Source: Mangrovihabitans endophyticus (GTDB taxonomy: Bacteria; Actinomycetota; Actinomycetes; Mycobacteriales; Micromonosporaceae). Taken from it: 64,000 nt of DNA. The stretch is taken from assembly GCF_014646155.1 (NCBI RefSeq), contig NZ_BMMX01000014.1:1-64000 (forward strand), read 5' to 3'. The position numbers were made by a program, and so were the translations under genes. This document shows positions 8,455 through 21,032 of the stretch, piece by piece. Each line of letters begins with the position of its first letter. The stretch's first letter is position 1. The notes under the pieces were generated by a model that was not told where the DNA came from, did not search any database, and saw only the letters and a list, made by a program, of their open reading frames with translations.

Positions 8455-10698
8455 TCACGGGCGGCGGCCAAACTCCCGATCGGTCGGATTCGACGCGGAC
8501 CCGTCGGCCCGGTTCCCGGTCATCTCCTCCAGCACCTCGATCGGTTCGTCCGGAGTGGTGGCACCGTCCGGCGCCTTGGCCAGGTCGGGTGCGGCCAGGT
8601 CGGGTGCGGCCAGGTCGGGTGCCGCCAGGTCGGGTGCCGCCAGGTCCGGGCCGGGCGGCACCCCCGTGGCAGCGTCGGCCGGGTGCCCACGGTCGCGCTG
8701 CGAGAGCAGGCCGTCGACCCGCCGGGTCACCTCGGCGCCGATCTCCTCGGCGGTACGGGCGGCGTCCAGCACCAGATAGCGCTTGGGGTCGGCGGCGGCC
8801 AGGTCCAGGAAGGCGTAGCGCACCCGCTCGTGGAAGGAGCGGTGCTCGCCTTCCAGCCGGTCGACGCCCTCCCCCCGCGCGTCGACCCGGTCCATCCCGA
8901 CGGCGGGATCGACGTCCAGGAGCACCACCAGGTCCGGCTTGAGTCCGCCGGTCGCCCACGATGACAGCCACGACACTTCCGGTACGGGCAAGGTGCGCCC
9001 GGCCCCCTGATAGGCCAGCGAGGAGTCGACATAGCGGTCGCTGATCACCACCGCACCGCGCGCCAGCGCCGGACGCACCACGGTGGCGACGTGGTGTGCG
9101 CGGTCCGCGGCGTACAGCAGCGCCTCGGCGCGCGGCGAGGGCACCCCGCCGTCCTCCGCCGGGGACAGCACCAGGCTGCGGATCCGCGCGCCGACGTCGG
9201 TGGCACCCGGTTCGCGGGTGACCACGACGTCGTGACCACCGCCGCGCAGCGCCTCGGCGAGCCGGGTGACCTGGGTGGATTTGCCCGCCCCCTCGCCGCC
9301 CTCGAAGACCACGAAGACCCCGTGCCGGGCGAACGGCTCGGCCGGTGACAACGGCCGCCCGCGGACCGACCCCCACAGGTCGGCCAGCACCGGCACACCG
9401 CGCTTGTCGTCCATCTGCCGGAACGCGCTGATGCCGCTCCACACCCCGAGGACGCCCGCCACCAGCAGCAGCACGCGGGTGGACGACACGTCCACCGAGA
9501 GACTTCCCAGGCCGACCGTGCGGGAACTGCCCAGACCGACCAGCACGCCGGCGATCGAGATGGCCAGCAGCAGGACCAGCCGGGCGCCGATCTGCACCAC
9601 GGCGAAGACCCGGCCGCGTACCTCGTCGCCGACCTGGCCACCGAGGAGCGTGACGCCGGCCAGGAAGGCCATGCCGGCGCCCGCGCCCACGAACACCGCA
9701 CCGAACAGCGCCATGGACAGGTGGAAGGCCACCGAGAGGAAACCGACGGCGCCGCTGGCGAGCACGATGCTCATGCCGAACCAGCGCCGCCGGGAGAGTT
9801 CCTTGACGATCATCGGGCCGAGGCCGATGCCCACCGCCAGGCCGATGAACAGGGTCGCGAAGAGCAGGTAGAACGCGGCGTCGCCGGCGCCGAGCGAGGC
9901 GGTGAAGAAGCGCGCCGTGCCGATCACGATGCCGGCGCCGGCGAAGGCGCCGAAGATGCCGAGCACCAGGCCGCGCACGAACGGCGTACGTCCGATGTAC
10001 TGCCAGCCCTCGACGAACTGCCGGAACATGCTCTGCTCGGCGTTCTTCTGCCGGCGCTCGGTGCTCGTCGAGCTGATCTCCTTGATGCCGAAGAACACCA
10101 CCGCTGCGGTCGCCGCGCGGGACAGGGCGTTGACGTAGAGCGCGATCTGCACCGGCTGCGCCCAGTAGGGCAGCCCGCCGATCGGCCCGCGCACCACCCC
10201 GTCCAGCGCGGCAAGCGCCAGCGCGGCCAGGATCGGCGTGATCCCGTACGTGGTGATCAGGGTGAGCTGGTTGGAGACCTCCAGCCGGGCCGGCGGGATG
10301 AGGTTGGGTACCGCGGCCTCCTTGGCGGGGATCCACATCAGGGTGATCGTCTCGCCCAGGAAGGTGGCCGCGACCGCCCAGGTGACGGTCAGCACACCGG
10401 AGTCGCTGACCAGCGCGACGGCCGGGATGGATCCATAGACGATGAAGCGGAGGATGTCGCAGACGACCATGGTGTAGCGACGGTCGAAGCGGTCCGCCAT
10501 GACGCCGGCGATCGGCCCGAGCAGCAGCGCCGGGAGCAGGCGGATGGCGATCGTGCTGCTGAAGGCGCTGCCCTGCGCCACGCTCCCCTGCACCTGCTGG
10601 GAGGCGAACAACGCGGTGGCCAGGGTGCCGATCCAGTCGCCGAACGAGGCGACGCTGAGCACCAGCCAGAGCCGCCGGAACGGCCGGATGCGCAGCAC
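8455..10698 (-). CDS. tmk: Fusion of an MFS-type membrane domain and thymidylate kinase
   Basis: The first 420 residues form a transporter-like domain with many membrane segments (SFGDWIGTLATALFAS, RLLPALLLGPIAG). From about residue 459 comes a complete dTMP kinase: P-loop FEGGEGAGKST, TREPGAT, and SDRYVDSSLAYQG with the DRY motif. A PDLAA repeat and acidic tail end the protein. The fusion is known in Streptomyces and relatives, so the kinase is tethered to the membrane, for reasons unknown. The GTG at 10698 has no ribosome site. Reading 25 codons further up gives a better start at an ATC codon (10773), eight bases after GGGGAGG. Confidence 0.9.
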   Translation of the reverse strand: MLRIRPFRRLWLVLSVASFGDWIGTLATALFASQQVQGSVAQGSAFSSTIAIRLLPALLLGPIAGVMADRFDRRYTMVVCDILRFIVYGSIPAVALVSDSGVLTVTWAVAATFLGETITLMWIPAKEAAVPNLIPPARLEVSNQLTLITTYGITPILAALALAALDGVVRGPIGGLPYWAQPVQIALYVNALSRAATAAVVFFGIKEISSTSTERRQKNAEQSMFRQFVEGWQYIGRTPFVRGLVLGIFGAFAGAGIVIGTARFFTASLGAGDAAFYLLFATLFIGLAVGIGLGPMIVKELSRRRWFGMSIVLASGAVGFLSVAFHLSMALFGAVFVGAGAGMAFLAGVTLLGGQVGDEVRGRVFAVVQIGARLVLLLAISIAGVLVGLGSSRTVGLGSLSVDVSSTRVLLLVAGVLGVWSGISAFRQMDDKRGVPVLADLWGSVRGRPLSPAEPFARHGVFVVFEGGEGAGKSTQVTRLAEALRGGGHDVVVTREPGATDVGARIRSLVLSPAEDGGVPSPRAEALLYAADRAHHVATVVRPALARGAVVISDRYVDSSLAYQGAGRTLPVPEVSWLSSWATGGLKPDLVVLLDVDPAVGMDRVDARGEGVDRLEGEHRSFHERVRYAFLDLAAADPKRYLVLDAARTAEEIGAEVTRRVDGLLSQRDRGHPADAATGVPPGPDLAAPDLAAPDLAAPDLAAPDLAKAPDGATTPDEPIEVLEEMTGNRADGSASNPTDREFGRRP
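8581..8655 (-). repeat. 15-bp tandem repeat in the tmk tail
   Basis: Four nearly identical 15-bp units (8581-8640) and a diverged fifth encode PDLAA repeats near the C-terminus of the MFS-kinase fusion, outside both domains. Confidence 0.9.
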
Positions 10699-10893
10699 CG
10701 ACCGTAGGGCGGCCCCACCGGAGAGGTCGACCGGCCCGGAATCGGTACGCGGTGCGCTGGCTTCGCTGTCGATGGCGGATACCTCCCCGTGTGCACTACC
10801 GGGAGCACTGTAACCGTAGGCCGCTGCTCAACGGGTGTACGCACCATCGAGTGGCGAATAAGTGAAGGCATTTCGCATTGCTCGTCAAGGCGC

Positions 10894-10899
10894 TACGGT
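10894..10899 (+). promoter_or_regulatory. Candidate -10 element of a leaderless promoter
   Basis: TACGGT lies six bases before the GTG at 10906, with no ribosome-binding sequence between. Confidence 0.4.
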
Positions 10900-10905
10900 G
10901 CCGCT

Positions 10906-12111
10906 GTGATCGCCGAACGTATTGCGCTCCGTGAGCGGCTGGATCGCGCCACCGGGCATCTTGAGACGCCGGTGGCGGCGGTGGACCTGGCCGCCTTCGA
11001 CGCGAACGCCACCGCCCTGGCCGCACGCTCGGCCGGAAAGCCGATCCGAGTGGCGAGCAAGTCGGTGCGCGTACGGGCATTGGTGGAACGCGTGCTGCGC
11101 CGGCCCGGATGGTCCGGGGTGATGGCGTACACCCTGCCGGAAGCGATCTGGCTCGTCCGGCGTGGCGTCAGCGACGACGTGCTGGTGGGATATCCGTCGG
11201 TGCATCGCGCCGCGTTCGCCGAGCTTGTCGCGGACCCGGACCTGGCCGCCACGATCACCGTCATGGTCGACCACCCGGCACATCTGGACCTGATCGACCA
11301 GGTCGCCGCCCCGGGCGGGCGTCCGGAGATCCGCGTCTGCCTGGAGTTGGACGCGTCTTGGCGTCCCGGCGGCCCGGTGCATGTCGGCGTGCGGCGTTCT
11401 CCGGTGCACTCCCCGGAACAGGCCGGCGCGCTGGCCCGCGGCATCGCCGCCCGGCCGGGGTTCCGCCTCGTCGCGGTGATGAGCTACGAGGCGCACATCG
11501 CGGGCGTCGGCGACATGCCGTCGGGCCAGGCCGTGCGCGGGCGGGCGATCCGCGCCATGCAGCGCCGTTCGAACGCCGAGCTGCTGGAGCGCAGGGCCGC
11601 CGCGGTGGCCGCCGTACGCGAACACGCCGATCTGGAATTCGTCAATGGCGGAGGCACGGGCAGCCTGGCACAGACCGCCGCCGACCCCGCGGTGACCGAG
11701 GTCGCGGCCGGATCCGGGCTCTTCGGGCCGACCCTGTTCGACCAGTACAGCGCCTGGCAGCCGACCCCGTCGGCGTTCTTCGCGTTGTCCGTGGTCCGGC
11801 GGCCCGCGCCGCGGATCGCCACCGTGCTCGGCGGCGGTTGGATCGCCTCCGGGCCGACCGGACCCTCCCGGCAGCCGACGCCGTGGCTGCCGTCCGGGCT
11901 GCGCTACCGGCGCGACGAGGGCGCCGGGGAGGTGCAGACGCCCCTGGTCGGCGCGGCGGCCGAGCAACTGCGCCCGGGCGACCGGGTGTGGTTCCGCCAT
12001 GCCAAGGCGGGCGAGCTGTCTGAGCACGTCAACGAGGTACACCTGGTGGACGGTGCCAGCACCACACCCGTACCGACCTATCGCGGGGAAGGCCATGCCT
12101 TCCTCGGGTGA
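10906..12111 (+). CDS. PLP-dependent amino acid deaminase/aldolase (alanine racemase fold)
   Basis: The 401-residue protein starts with TPVAAVDLAAFDANATAL and VASKSVRV, where Lys52 should bind PLP at the start of an alanine-racemase-type barrel. EFVNGGGTGSL forms the phosphate site, and a C-terminal domain with DRVWFRHAKAGELSEH holds the His/Asp set typical of D-threonine aldolase and D-serine dehydratase relatives. GTG 10906 fits a leaderless start. A flavin oxidase of aldonolactone type and a TetR regulator follow, a pairing seen elsewhere in actinomycetes. The substrate is unknown. Confidence 0.8.
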   Translation: MIAERIALRERLDRATGHLETPVAAVDLAAFDANATALAARSAGKPIRVASKSVRVRALVERVLRRPGWSGVMAYTLPEAIWLVRRGVSDDVLVGYPSVHRAAFAELVADPDLAATITVMVDHPAHLDLIDQVAAPGGRPEIRVCLELDASWRPGGPVHVGVRRSPVHSPEQAGALARGIAARPGFRLVAVMSYEAHIAGVGDMPSGQAVRGRAIRAMQRRSNAELLERRAAAVAAVREHADLEFVNGGGTGSLAQTAADPAVTEVAAGSGLFGPTLFDQYSAWQPTPSAFFALSVVRRPAPRIATVLGGGWIASGPTGPSRQPTPWLPSGLRYRRDEGAGEVQTPLVGAAAEQLRPGDRVWFRHAKAGELSEHVNEVHLVDGASTTPVPTYRGEGHAFLG

Positions 12112-12149
12112 GCCGCTCCGCCGGCCCGTCACCCGACGCCGGCCGGGGT

Positions 12150-12176
12150 GGCCCGGCCGGGAGTCCCGGCCGGGCC
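12150..12176. terminator. Bidirectional hairpin between convergent genes
   Basis: A perfect 13-bp inverted repeat (GGCCCGGCCGGGA and its complement) with a single central base sits between the aldolase gene (+) and the TetR gene (-). There is no T-run, as is usual in high-GC actinobacteria. Confidence 0.8.
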
Positions 12177-12181
12177 CGGCA

Positions 12182-12811
12182 TCAGGCGGACACGTGCCGG
12201 TGCAGGTACTCGCGGATCAGCGCCTTCGCTTCGACGATCACCGCTTCGTCGCCTGCCACGTCCCGGCGGAACGCCATCTTGATCAACGCGTCCGCGGCCT
12301 CCACCGAGATCAGCAACGCGAACCGCAGCCGGTCCCGGTCCAGCAGCCGGAACTGCTCGACCAAAAGCTCGGCGAGGCGTTCGGCGATGACCGCGTTGTT
12401 GTCCCGTTCGGCATCCAGCAGGTGCATGTCGACCACGTCGCCGAAGTGCAGCGTCCGGAATCCCGCCACGCTGCGATGCATGTGGATGTACACGTCGATC
12501 GCCGCGTCGACGCCGTCCCACCAGTGGGCGAACGTCTCGTTGGCGAACCGCGCGGACAGGCCCTGCAGATAGGCGTCCATGTTGCGCATGGCGAGCGCCT
12601 GCACGATGGCCCGCTTGTCCGGGAAGAACTGGTAGACCGAGCCGATGGCGACCTCGGCCCGCTCGGCCAGCAGCGTCGTGGTCAGTCCCTCGTACCCGAC
12701 CTCATCAACCAGTTCCGCGCAGGCGTCGAGCATGCGCTGGACCCGGGCAACGCTTCTTCCCTGCACCGGAACGCGGCGCAGCGGCCCGGTGGTGACGGTT
12801 GGTGTCGACAC
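12182..12811 (-). CDS. TetR family transcriptional regulator
   Basis: The 209-residue protein has a TetR N-terminal HTH (GLTTTLLAERAEVAIGSVYQFFPDKRAIV) at about residues 40-68 and an all-helical ligand domain. GTG at 12811 is preferred because GAGGGAG stands nine bases upstream. It is divergent from the flavoprotein gene at 12949. The 137-bp interval contains CGTT and AACG half-sites around 12847-12863 that could serve as operator. Local control of the divergent gene is inferred. Confidence 0.88.
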   Translation of the reverse strand: MSTPTVTTGPLRRVPVQGRSVARVQRMLDACAELVDEVGYEGLTTTLLAERAEVAIGSVYQFFPDKRAIVQALAMRNMDAYLQGLSARFANETFAHWWDGVDAAIDVYIHMHRSVAGFRTLHFGDVVDMHLLDAERDNNAVIAERLAELLVEQFRLLDRDRLRFALLISVEAADALIKMAFRRDVAGDEAVIVEAKALIREYLHRHVSA

Positions 12812-12948
12812 GCGTCGCCACTCCCTCTCAGCAGTGATAATCGGAACGTTACTCGGATCAACGAGCGAGGAGCATCGACGGGACGCCGTGGTCACGCGGC
12901 ATTCTCGACGTGCCATGACTGGCCGCTCGGCGGAAGGGTGAGCCCGGA

Positions 12949-14268
12949 ATGACCAGTGACCGTCGCACTCCGGTCGGATCGCGCCGCTGGCGCAACTGGG
13001 GCGGCAATCAGGAAGCGATGTCCGCCGATGTCTTCGCTCCCGGCAGCGTCGACGACGTGGCGGCTCTCGTCAAACAGGCCGCCGGCTCCGGGCGGCGGAT
13101 CAAGGCGGTAGGCAGCGGACATTCATTCACGGCGATCGCCGCGGCCGAAGATCAAAGACTGCAATTGCACCGCTTAGCGAGTCCTGTGGCTATTTCGCAG
13201 AAGGACCACCTTGTCACGGTTCAAGCGGGAATGCCGTTGTACGCGCTGAACACCCTGCTGGCCGCGCAAGGCATGGCCCTGCCGAACCTCGGAGACATCG
13301 ACGCGCAGACCGTCGCCGGCGCCGTGTCGACCGGCACGCACGGCACCGGTGTCGGGTATTCGACTCTGGCCTCATGCGTGGAAGCGGTCACTCTTGTCAC
13401 CGGATCGGGTGCCGTCGAGCGCATCACCGCCGACTCACCGCTGTTCCCGGCGGCTCGCCTCGGGCTCGGCGCGCTCGGCATCATGACCGAGGTGACCTTG
13501 CGCTGCGTGGACGCCTTCACGCTGCTCGCCGACGAACGCCCGATGGTCCTCGCCGACGTGCTGGCCGGGCTGGACGAGTTCCTCGCCGCCAACCGGCACG
13601 TCGAGTTCTACTGGTACCCGTACACGAACCGTGCCCAGCTCAAGCGCAACAACGTCGCACCGGATGACGACCGGCCGTTGTCCGCGTTCCGCGGCTGGCT
13701 CGACGACGAACTGCTGGCCAACACCGCTCTCCACGGCGCCTGCCTGGTCGGCCGGGCGGTCCCCGCTGCGGTGCCGGCCATCAACGCGGTGGCCGCGCGG
13801 GCGCTTACCGCACGGACCTACACGGCCCGGTCCGATCGGGTCTTCTGCACGCCTCGCCGGGTGCGCTTCACCGAGATGGAGTACGAAATCCCGCGGGAAG
13901 CCATGCCCGAGGTGCTCGCGGCGCTGCCGCGGATCATCGACGACCTGCCGTTCCAGGTGCAGTTCCCGGTCGAGGTGCGCTTCACCGGCCCAGACGACGT
14001 CTGGATGTCGCACGGGTACGGACGGGAGTCCGCCTACATCGCCGTGCACCAGTTCCGCGGCCGCCCGTACGAGCCGTACTTCCGCGCGGTCGAGCAGGTC
14101 TGCGCGCCGCTCGGCGGACGGCCGCACTGGGGCAAGATGCACTACCGCGACGCGGCGTCGCTGCGCGCGGCGTACCCGAAGTTCGACGACTTCCTCGCCG
14201 CCCGCGACCGGCTGGACCCGGAACGGACGTTCACCAACCCCTACCTGGACCGGGTCCTCGGCGCCTGA
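12949..14268 (+). CDS. FAD-linked aldonolactone oxidase (D-arabinono/L-gulono-1,4-lactone type)
   Basis: The 439-residue protein has a PCMH-type FAD domain with AVGSGHSFTAIA, where His58 is the position of covalent flavin in this family, and GTHGTGVGYSTL. The C-terminal half carries RPHWGKMHY, the signature of D-arabinono-1,4-lactone oxidases. Such enzymes oxidise sugar lactones or alditols. Without an obvious ascorbate-like pathway here the natural substrate is open. It faces the TetR gene across a 137-bp promoter region and converges with topA 15 bp away. Confidence 0.88.
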   Translation: MTSDRRTPVGSRRWRNWGGNQEAMSADVFAPGSVDDVAALVKQAAGSGRRIKAVGSGHSFTAIAAAEDQRLQLHRLASPVAISQKDHLVTVQAGMPLYALNTLLAAQGMALPNLGDIDAQTVAGAVSTGTHGTGVGYSTLASCVEAVTLVTGSGAVERITADSPLFPAARLGLGALGIMTEVTLRCVDAFTLLADERPMVLADVLAGLDEFLAANRHVEFYWYPYTNRAQLKRNNVAPDDDRPLSAFRGWLDDELLANTALHGACLVGRAVPAAVPAINAVAARALTARTYTARSDRVFCTPRRVRFTEMEYEIPREAMPEVLAALPRIIDDLPFQVQFPVEVRFTGPDDVWMSHGYGRESAYIAVHQFRGRPYEPYFRAVEQVCAPLGGRPHWGKMHYRDAASLRAAYPKFDDFLAARDRLDPERTFTNPYLDRVLGA

Positions 14269-14283
14269 GCACCGCGGGCTCGT

Positions 14284-17106
<2,823 letters not shown>

Positions 17107-17320
17107 GGCACTCCCATACTTCACGCTGGCACACTTCGCACTCGCTCGGCGCTCCGCCTGTTACGCGACGGCGCACAGACGTTCAAGGTAACGCGCCGAG
17201 CGAGAACGCACTCCCCGGGCAGCTCGGGAGCCGGATGGTAACGGTCCGGCCACCGCACGCGTCCAACGGCGACACGGTACACCGGGAACAGGTTGTCGTG
17301 TCGCACACAATCCAGGAAGA

Positions 17321-18004
17321 TCACGCTGCTGCGGCACCCGGCCACATCGCGGCGGGCGCGGTTTCCGGCCGCTCACCTACCATCTCCGCGAGCAACGCGA
17401 GACGTTTTCGCCCGCTGATCAGGTATGCCGGTCCTGTATCCGACACCGTGCCGCCCAGCCCGACCTCGACAAGCGCCGCGTGCGCGATCTCCGCGCCGCC
17501 GTCCGGGTCCAGTCGCAGCGCGTACCCGTCCGGGACCGGTTCACCCGCCGCAGCGACCCAGAGGCGCAACCGCGGGCCGCTGAGGAACAGCCGGCCGCCA
17601 CCGCCCGGCGGCCAGCCGTGCGCGAGGCCGCTCAGCCGGCTGGAGTAGGCCGTACGCACCCGGAACCCGGCAGGACCGGGGGTTTCCGCACCCTCGCCCG
17701 GAACCGGCGCCCAGTTCACCACCAGGCCGCGCCCGACCAGCTCGGACACCAGCACATGCACCCGCCAGGCCGCGTCGACCATCACCGAGACCCGGGCCGT
17801 CCCGCCCATCCGCTCCAGCCGCCCCGGCCCGGCGAGCAGGCCGACCAGGTCGGCGGGTGCGGGCTCGGTGGTCTCCGCCCCGAAGAAAGGCAACTGACGA
17901 CCGCCGTCGACGACCGGGTCCGGACGACGACGCGCGGGGCGCACAGCCTCCACCGGCGCGGGCAGCACCTCCCGCGGTATCAGCGGCCACCCGGCGTCGG
18001 TCAT
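17321..18004 (-). CDS. Unrecognised protein
   Basis: A 227-residue protein without signal peptide, membrane segment or known motif. It contains RVSVMVDAAWRVHVLVSEL, FRVRTAYSSRLSGL and a Gly-rich turn GWPPGGGGRLFLSGP, suggesting a beta-rich fold. The ATG at 18004 follows the stop of the lipoprotein gene by two bases, so the two genes form an operon. GC at third codon positions is high as in the neighbours, which supports coding. Confidence 0.7.
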   Translation of the reverse strand: MTDAGWPLIPREVLPAPVEAVRPARRRPDPVVDGGRQLPFFGAETTEPAPADLVGLLAGPGRLERMGGTARVSVMVDAAWRVHVLVSELVGRGLVVNWAPVPGEGAETPGPAGFRVRTAYSSRLSGLAHGWPPGGGGRLFLSGPRLRLWVAAAGEPVPDGYALRLDPDGGAEIAHAALVEVGLGGTVSDTGPAYLISGRKRLALLAEMVGERPETAPAAMWPGAAAA

Positions 18005-18006
18005 GG

Positions 18007-18570
18007 TCAGCGGCACTCCGGCACTTCATCGAACGCCCGTTTCAACTCCGCCGAGTCCAGCCTGCTCGTGTCCGGGGCGCTCTGCTCATACTCCGTCTGC
18101 AGCCGCTGCACCACGACCGCGACCCGCGCGTAGAAGGTCTCCGACTTGGTGGTCGGCAGCGCCTCGATGCCGCTCTTGGCACGCCCGTACGCGTCACGCA
18201 TGGCGCCGAGTGCGGCTTCGAAACTCTCCGCGACCTGCTCGCCGCCGTCCACATCGGGCACGCCCGCATCGTGCACGCCGACCCGAGCCTTCTCGCTGGC
18301 CTGCTCGGCCCCGCCGAACAGGCGCATCAGGTTCTCCTTGGCCTGGGCCGGGGTGGTCTTGGCGGTCATCTGCTGCTGCGTTTTGTCCGTGAGGGAGCCG
18401 ATCTCGGTGCGCCACGGCGCCAGCGCGGTGCACACGGAGGTCGCCCAGGCGCGCGCCCCCGGACCGGTCGCACAGCCCGCCAAGGTGACGACGGCCAGGC
18501 TGACGGCAGCCACGGGGACGGCGACCGCGCGGAGCAGAACGAGGAGGGGTGTCGTTCGACCCGATCGCAT
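18007..18570 (-). CDS. Lipoprotein, function unknown
   Basis: The 187-residue protein has a signal peptide ending in a lipobox (VTLAGC, Cys33), then a helical domain rich in Ala, Glu and Lys. A second Cys (SVCTAL) and a third at the end (EVPECR) could form a disulphide. ATG 18570 is chosen because the signal peptide begins there. It is followed two bases later by the unknown 227-residue gene. It resembles short helical lipoproteins of actinomycetes but I cannot name a family. Confidence 0.75.
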   Translation of the reverse strand: MRSGRTTPLLVLLRAVAVPVAAVSLAVVTLAGCATGPGARAWATSVCTALAPWRTEIGSLTDKTQQQMTAKTTPAQAKENLMRLFGGAEQASEKARVGVHDAGVPDVDGGEQVAESFEAALGAMRDAYGRAKSGIEALPTTKSETFYARVAVVVQRLQTEYEQSAPDTSRLDSAELKRAFDEVPECR

Positions 18571-18665
18571 GTCATGCAGCGTACGGGCAAGGTCCGACAC
18601 GCCGGGAAGGCGGACGCGGGCACCCGGCCGCGAAGCCGGGTGCCCGCGTTGAGGCATCCGCCCTC

Positions 18666-21032
18666 TCAGGCGCCGACCGGCTCGGACTCGGCGGCGTCGA
18701 CCGCCGCCTGCTCGCCCATGGAGACCGGCTTGCGCTTGCTCCAGACCACCGCGGCAACGATGATCAGCGCGGCCACCACCGCAATGATCACACGCACCGG
18801 GGTGTTCGCGTCGGTGCCGATGCCGAGCGTCACCACGGCCGGCGCGATCAGCAGCGAGACCAGGTTCATCACCTTGAGCAGCGGGTTGATCGCCGGACCG
18901 GCGGTGTCCTTGAACGGGTCGCCGACGGTGTCGCCGATGACCGTCGCCGAGTGCGCCTCGGAACCCTTGCCGCCGAAGTTGCCGTCCTCGACCAGCTTCT
19001 TCGCGTTGTCCCACGCACCGCCCGAGTTGGCCAGGAAGACCGCCATCAGGGTGCCGGCGCCGATCGCACCGGCCAGGTACGAGGCCAGCGCGCCCGCACC
19101 CAATCCGAAGCCCACCGCGATCGGCGCCATGATCGCCAGCAGGCCGGGGGTGAGCAGCTCACGCTGGGCGTCCCGGGTGCAGATGTCGACCACCCGGCCG
19201 TACTCCGGGCGCTGGGTGCGATCCATGATGCCGGGGAAGTCCCGGAACTGCCGGCGCACCTCCATCACCACCGCTCCCGCCGACCGGGACACGGCGTTGA
19301 TCGCCAGACCGGAGAACAGGAAGACCACGGCCGCGCCCACCAGCAGGCCCACCAGGTTGCGCGGGTTGGCGATGTTGAGCAGGTCCAGGACCTGTGCGCC
19401 GATCTGGTCGGCCGCGATGCCCGCATCGGAGAGCGACGTGCGCAGGGTGTTCACGTACGACCCGAACAGCGCGGTCGCCGCGAGCACGGCGGTCGCGATC
19501 GCGATGCCCTTGGTGATCGCCTTCGTGGTGTTGCCGACCGCGTCGAGCTCGGTCAGGATCTTTGCCCCGTTGTCGTCGATGTCGCCGGACATCTCAGCGA
19601 TGCCCTGCGCGTTGTCCGAGATCGGGCCGAACGTATCCATCGCGACGATGACCCCGACCGTGGTGAGCAGGCCGGTGCCCGCCAGCGCGACGGCGAACAG
19701 CGACAAGATCAGCGACGAACCGCCGAGCAGGAAGGCGCCGTACACCCCCGCGCCGACCAGCAGCGCCGAGTAGACCGCCGACTCCAGGCCGACGCTGATG
19801 CCGGCCAGCACCACGGTGGCCGGCCCGGTCTGGGACGACTTGCCGATGTCCTGCACCGGACGGCGCTCGGTCTCGGTGAAGTACCCGGTCAACGCCTGAA
19901 TGGCGGCGGCCAGCACGATGCCGATGACGACCGCGCCGATGGCCACCCAGCGCGGGTTGGCACCGCTGTCCGCCACGTCGGCGGCGATCCCGGCGTCCGC
20001 GCCGAACCCGTCGAATGAGGAGGGCAGGTAGGCGAAGCTGACGATCGCGACGATGATCGCCGAGAGCACGGCGGAGATGTAGAACGCCCGGTTGATGGCC
20101 GCCAGGCCGCTGCGGTCGGACGGGCGCAGGCGGGTGATGAAGACGCCCACGATCGCGATGACCACACCCACGGTGGAGACGATCAGCGGGAAGACCAGGC
20201 CGTCCTGGCCGAACGCCGCCGAGCCCAGGATCAGTGCGGCGACCAGCGTCACCGCGTACGACTCGAAGAGGTCTGCGGCCATGCCGGCGCAGTCACCGAC
20301 GTTGTCGCCGACGTTGTCCGCAATGGTCGCGGCGTTGCGCGGGTCGTCCTCCGGGATGCCCTGCTCGACCTTGCCGACCAGGTCGGCGCCGACGTCCGCG
20401 GCCTTGGTGAAGATGCCGCCGCCGACCCGCATGAACATGGCCAGCAGGGCGGCGCCGAAGCCGAAGCCCTCCAGCACGGTCGGCGCGTCACCACCGTAGA
20501 TCCAGACCACCAGCGCGCCGCCGAACAGTCCCAGCCCGACGGTGAGGAAACCGACCACGCCGCCGGTGCGGAAGGCGATGCCCATGGCCTTCTCCCGGCC
20601 GCCGGCCTCCCCGGCGGCGGCGGCCACGCGCAGGTTGGCGCGGGTTGCCAGAGCCATCCCCCAGCCGCCGATGAGCGAGCTGAAGACGGCGCCGACCACG
20701 AAGAACAGCGAACGGCCGATCTTGACCGCGATCTCGTTGTCGGTGTTGTGCACCGGCAGCAGGAAGAGCAGCACGACCGCGATGACGACGAAGATCGCCA
20801 ACGTCTTGAACTGGCGGAACAGATATGCCGACGCGCCCTCCTGCACCGCGCCGGCGATCTCTTGCATATTCGTGGTGCCCCGGCCGGCGGCGAGCACCGA
20901 CTTGACGAACGCTGCGGCGAAGCCCAACGCCACCAGCGCGAAGACCACCGCGACGATGACGAATGTGACGTTCGATCCGCTCAGGGACACCCCACCGCTT
21001 TCCGCGGCGAGGACTGTGGAGGTCCCGGACAT
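18666..21032 (-). CDS. hppA: Membrane proton-pumping pyrophosphatase, K+-independent type
   Basis: The 788-residue integral membrane enzyme couples pyrophosphate hydrolysis to proton export. The active-site motifs DVGADLVGKVE, DNVGDNVGDCAGMAADLFESY (21 residues in the protein, shown here only by its ends DNVGDN and DLFESY) and GDTVGDPFKDTAGPA are intact. GNTTKAITKG has Lys at the position that in K+-dependent enzymes is Ala, so this is the K+-independent type. ATG 21032 is chosen for AGGAGG seven bases upstream; the frame is open to 21059. A G/C hairpin lies in the leader near 21090. Confidence 0.95.
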   Translation of the reverse strand: MSGTSTVLAAESGGVSLSGSNVTFVIVAVVFALVALGFAAAFVKSVLAAGRGTTNMQEIAGAVQEGASAYLFRQFKTLAIFVVIAVVLLFLLPVHNTDNEIAVKIGRSLFFVVGAVFSSLIGGWGMALATRANLRVAAAAGEAGGREKAMGIAFRTGGVVGFLTVGLGLFGGALVVWIYGGDAPTVLEGFGFGAALLAMFMRVGGGIFTKAADVGADLVGKVEQGIPEDDPRNAATIADNVGDNVGDCAGMAADLFESYAVTLVAALILGSAAFGQDGLVFPLIVSTVGVVIAIVGVFITRLRPSDRSGLAAINRAFYISAVLSAIIVAIVSFAYLPSSFDGFGADAGIAADVADSGANPRWVAIGAVVIGIVLAAAIQALTGYFTETERRPVQDIGKSSQTGPATVVLAGISVGLESAVYSALLVGAGVYGAFLLGGSSLILSLFAVALAGTGLLTTVGVIVAMDTFGPISDNAQGIAEMSGDIDDNGAKILTELDAVGNTTKAITKGIAIATAVLAATALFGSYVNTLRTSLSDAGIAADQIGAQVLDLLNIANPRNLVGLLVGAAVVFLFSGLAINAVSRSAGAVVMEVRRQFRDFPGIMDRTQRPEYGRVVDICTRDAQRELLTPGLLAIMAPIAVGFGLGAGALASYLAGAIGAGTLMAVFLANSGGAWDNAKKLVEDGNFGGKGSEAHSATVIGDTVGDPFKDTAGPAINPLLKVMNLVSLLIAPAVVTLGIGTDANTPVRVIIAVVAALIIVAAVVWSKRKPVSMGEQAAVDAAESEPVGA

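Noticed and set aside
8581..8655. Possible CRISPR-like array
   Set aside because: Units are contiguous without spacers and encode PDLAA repeats. The same holds for 44070 and 47063.
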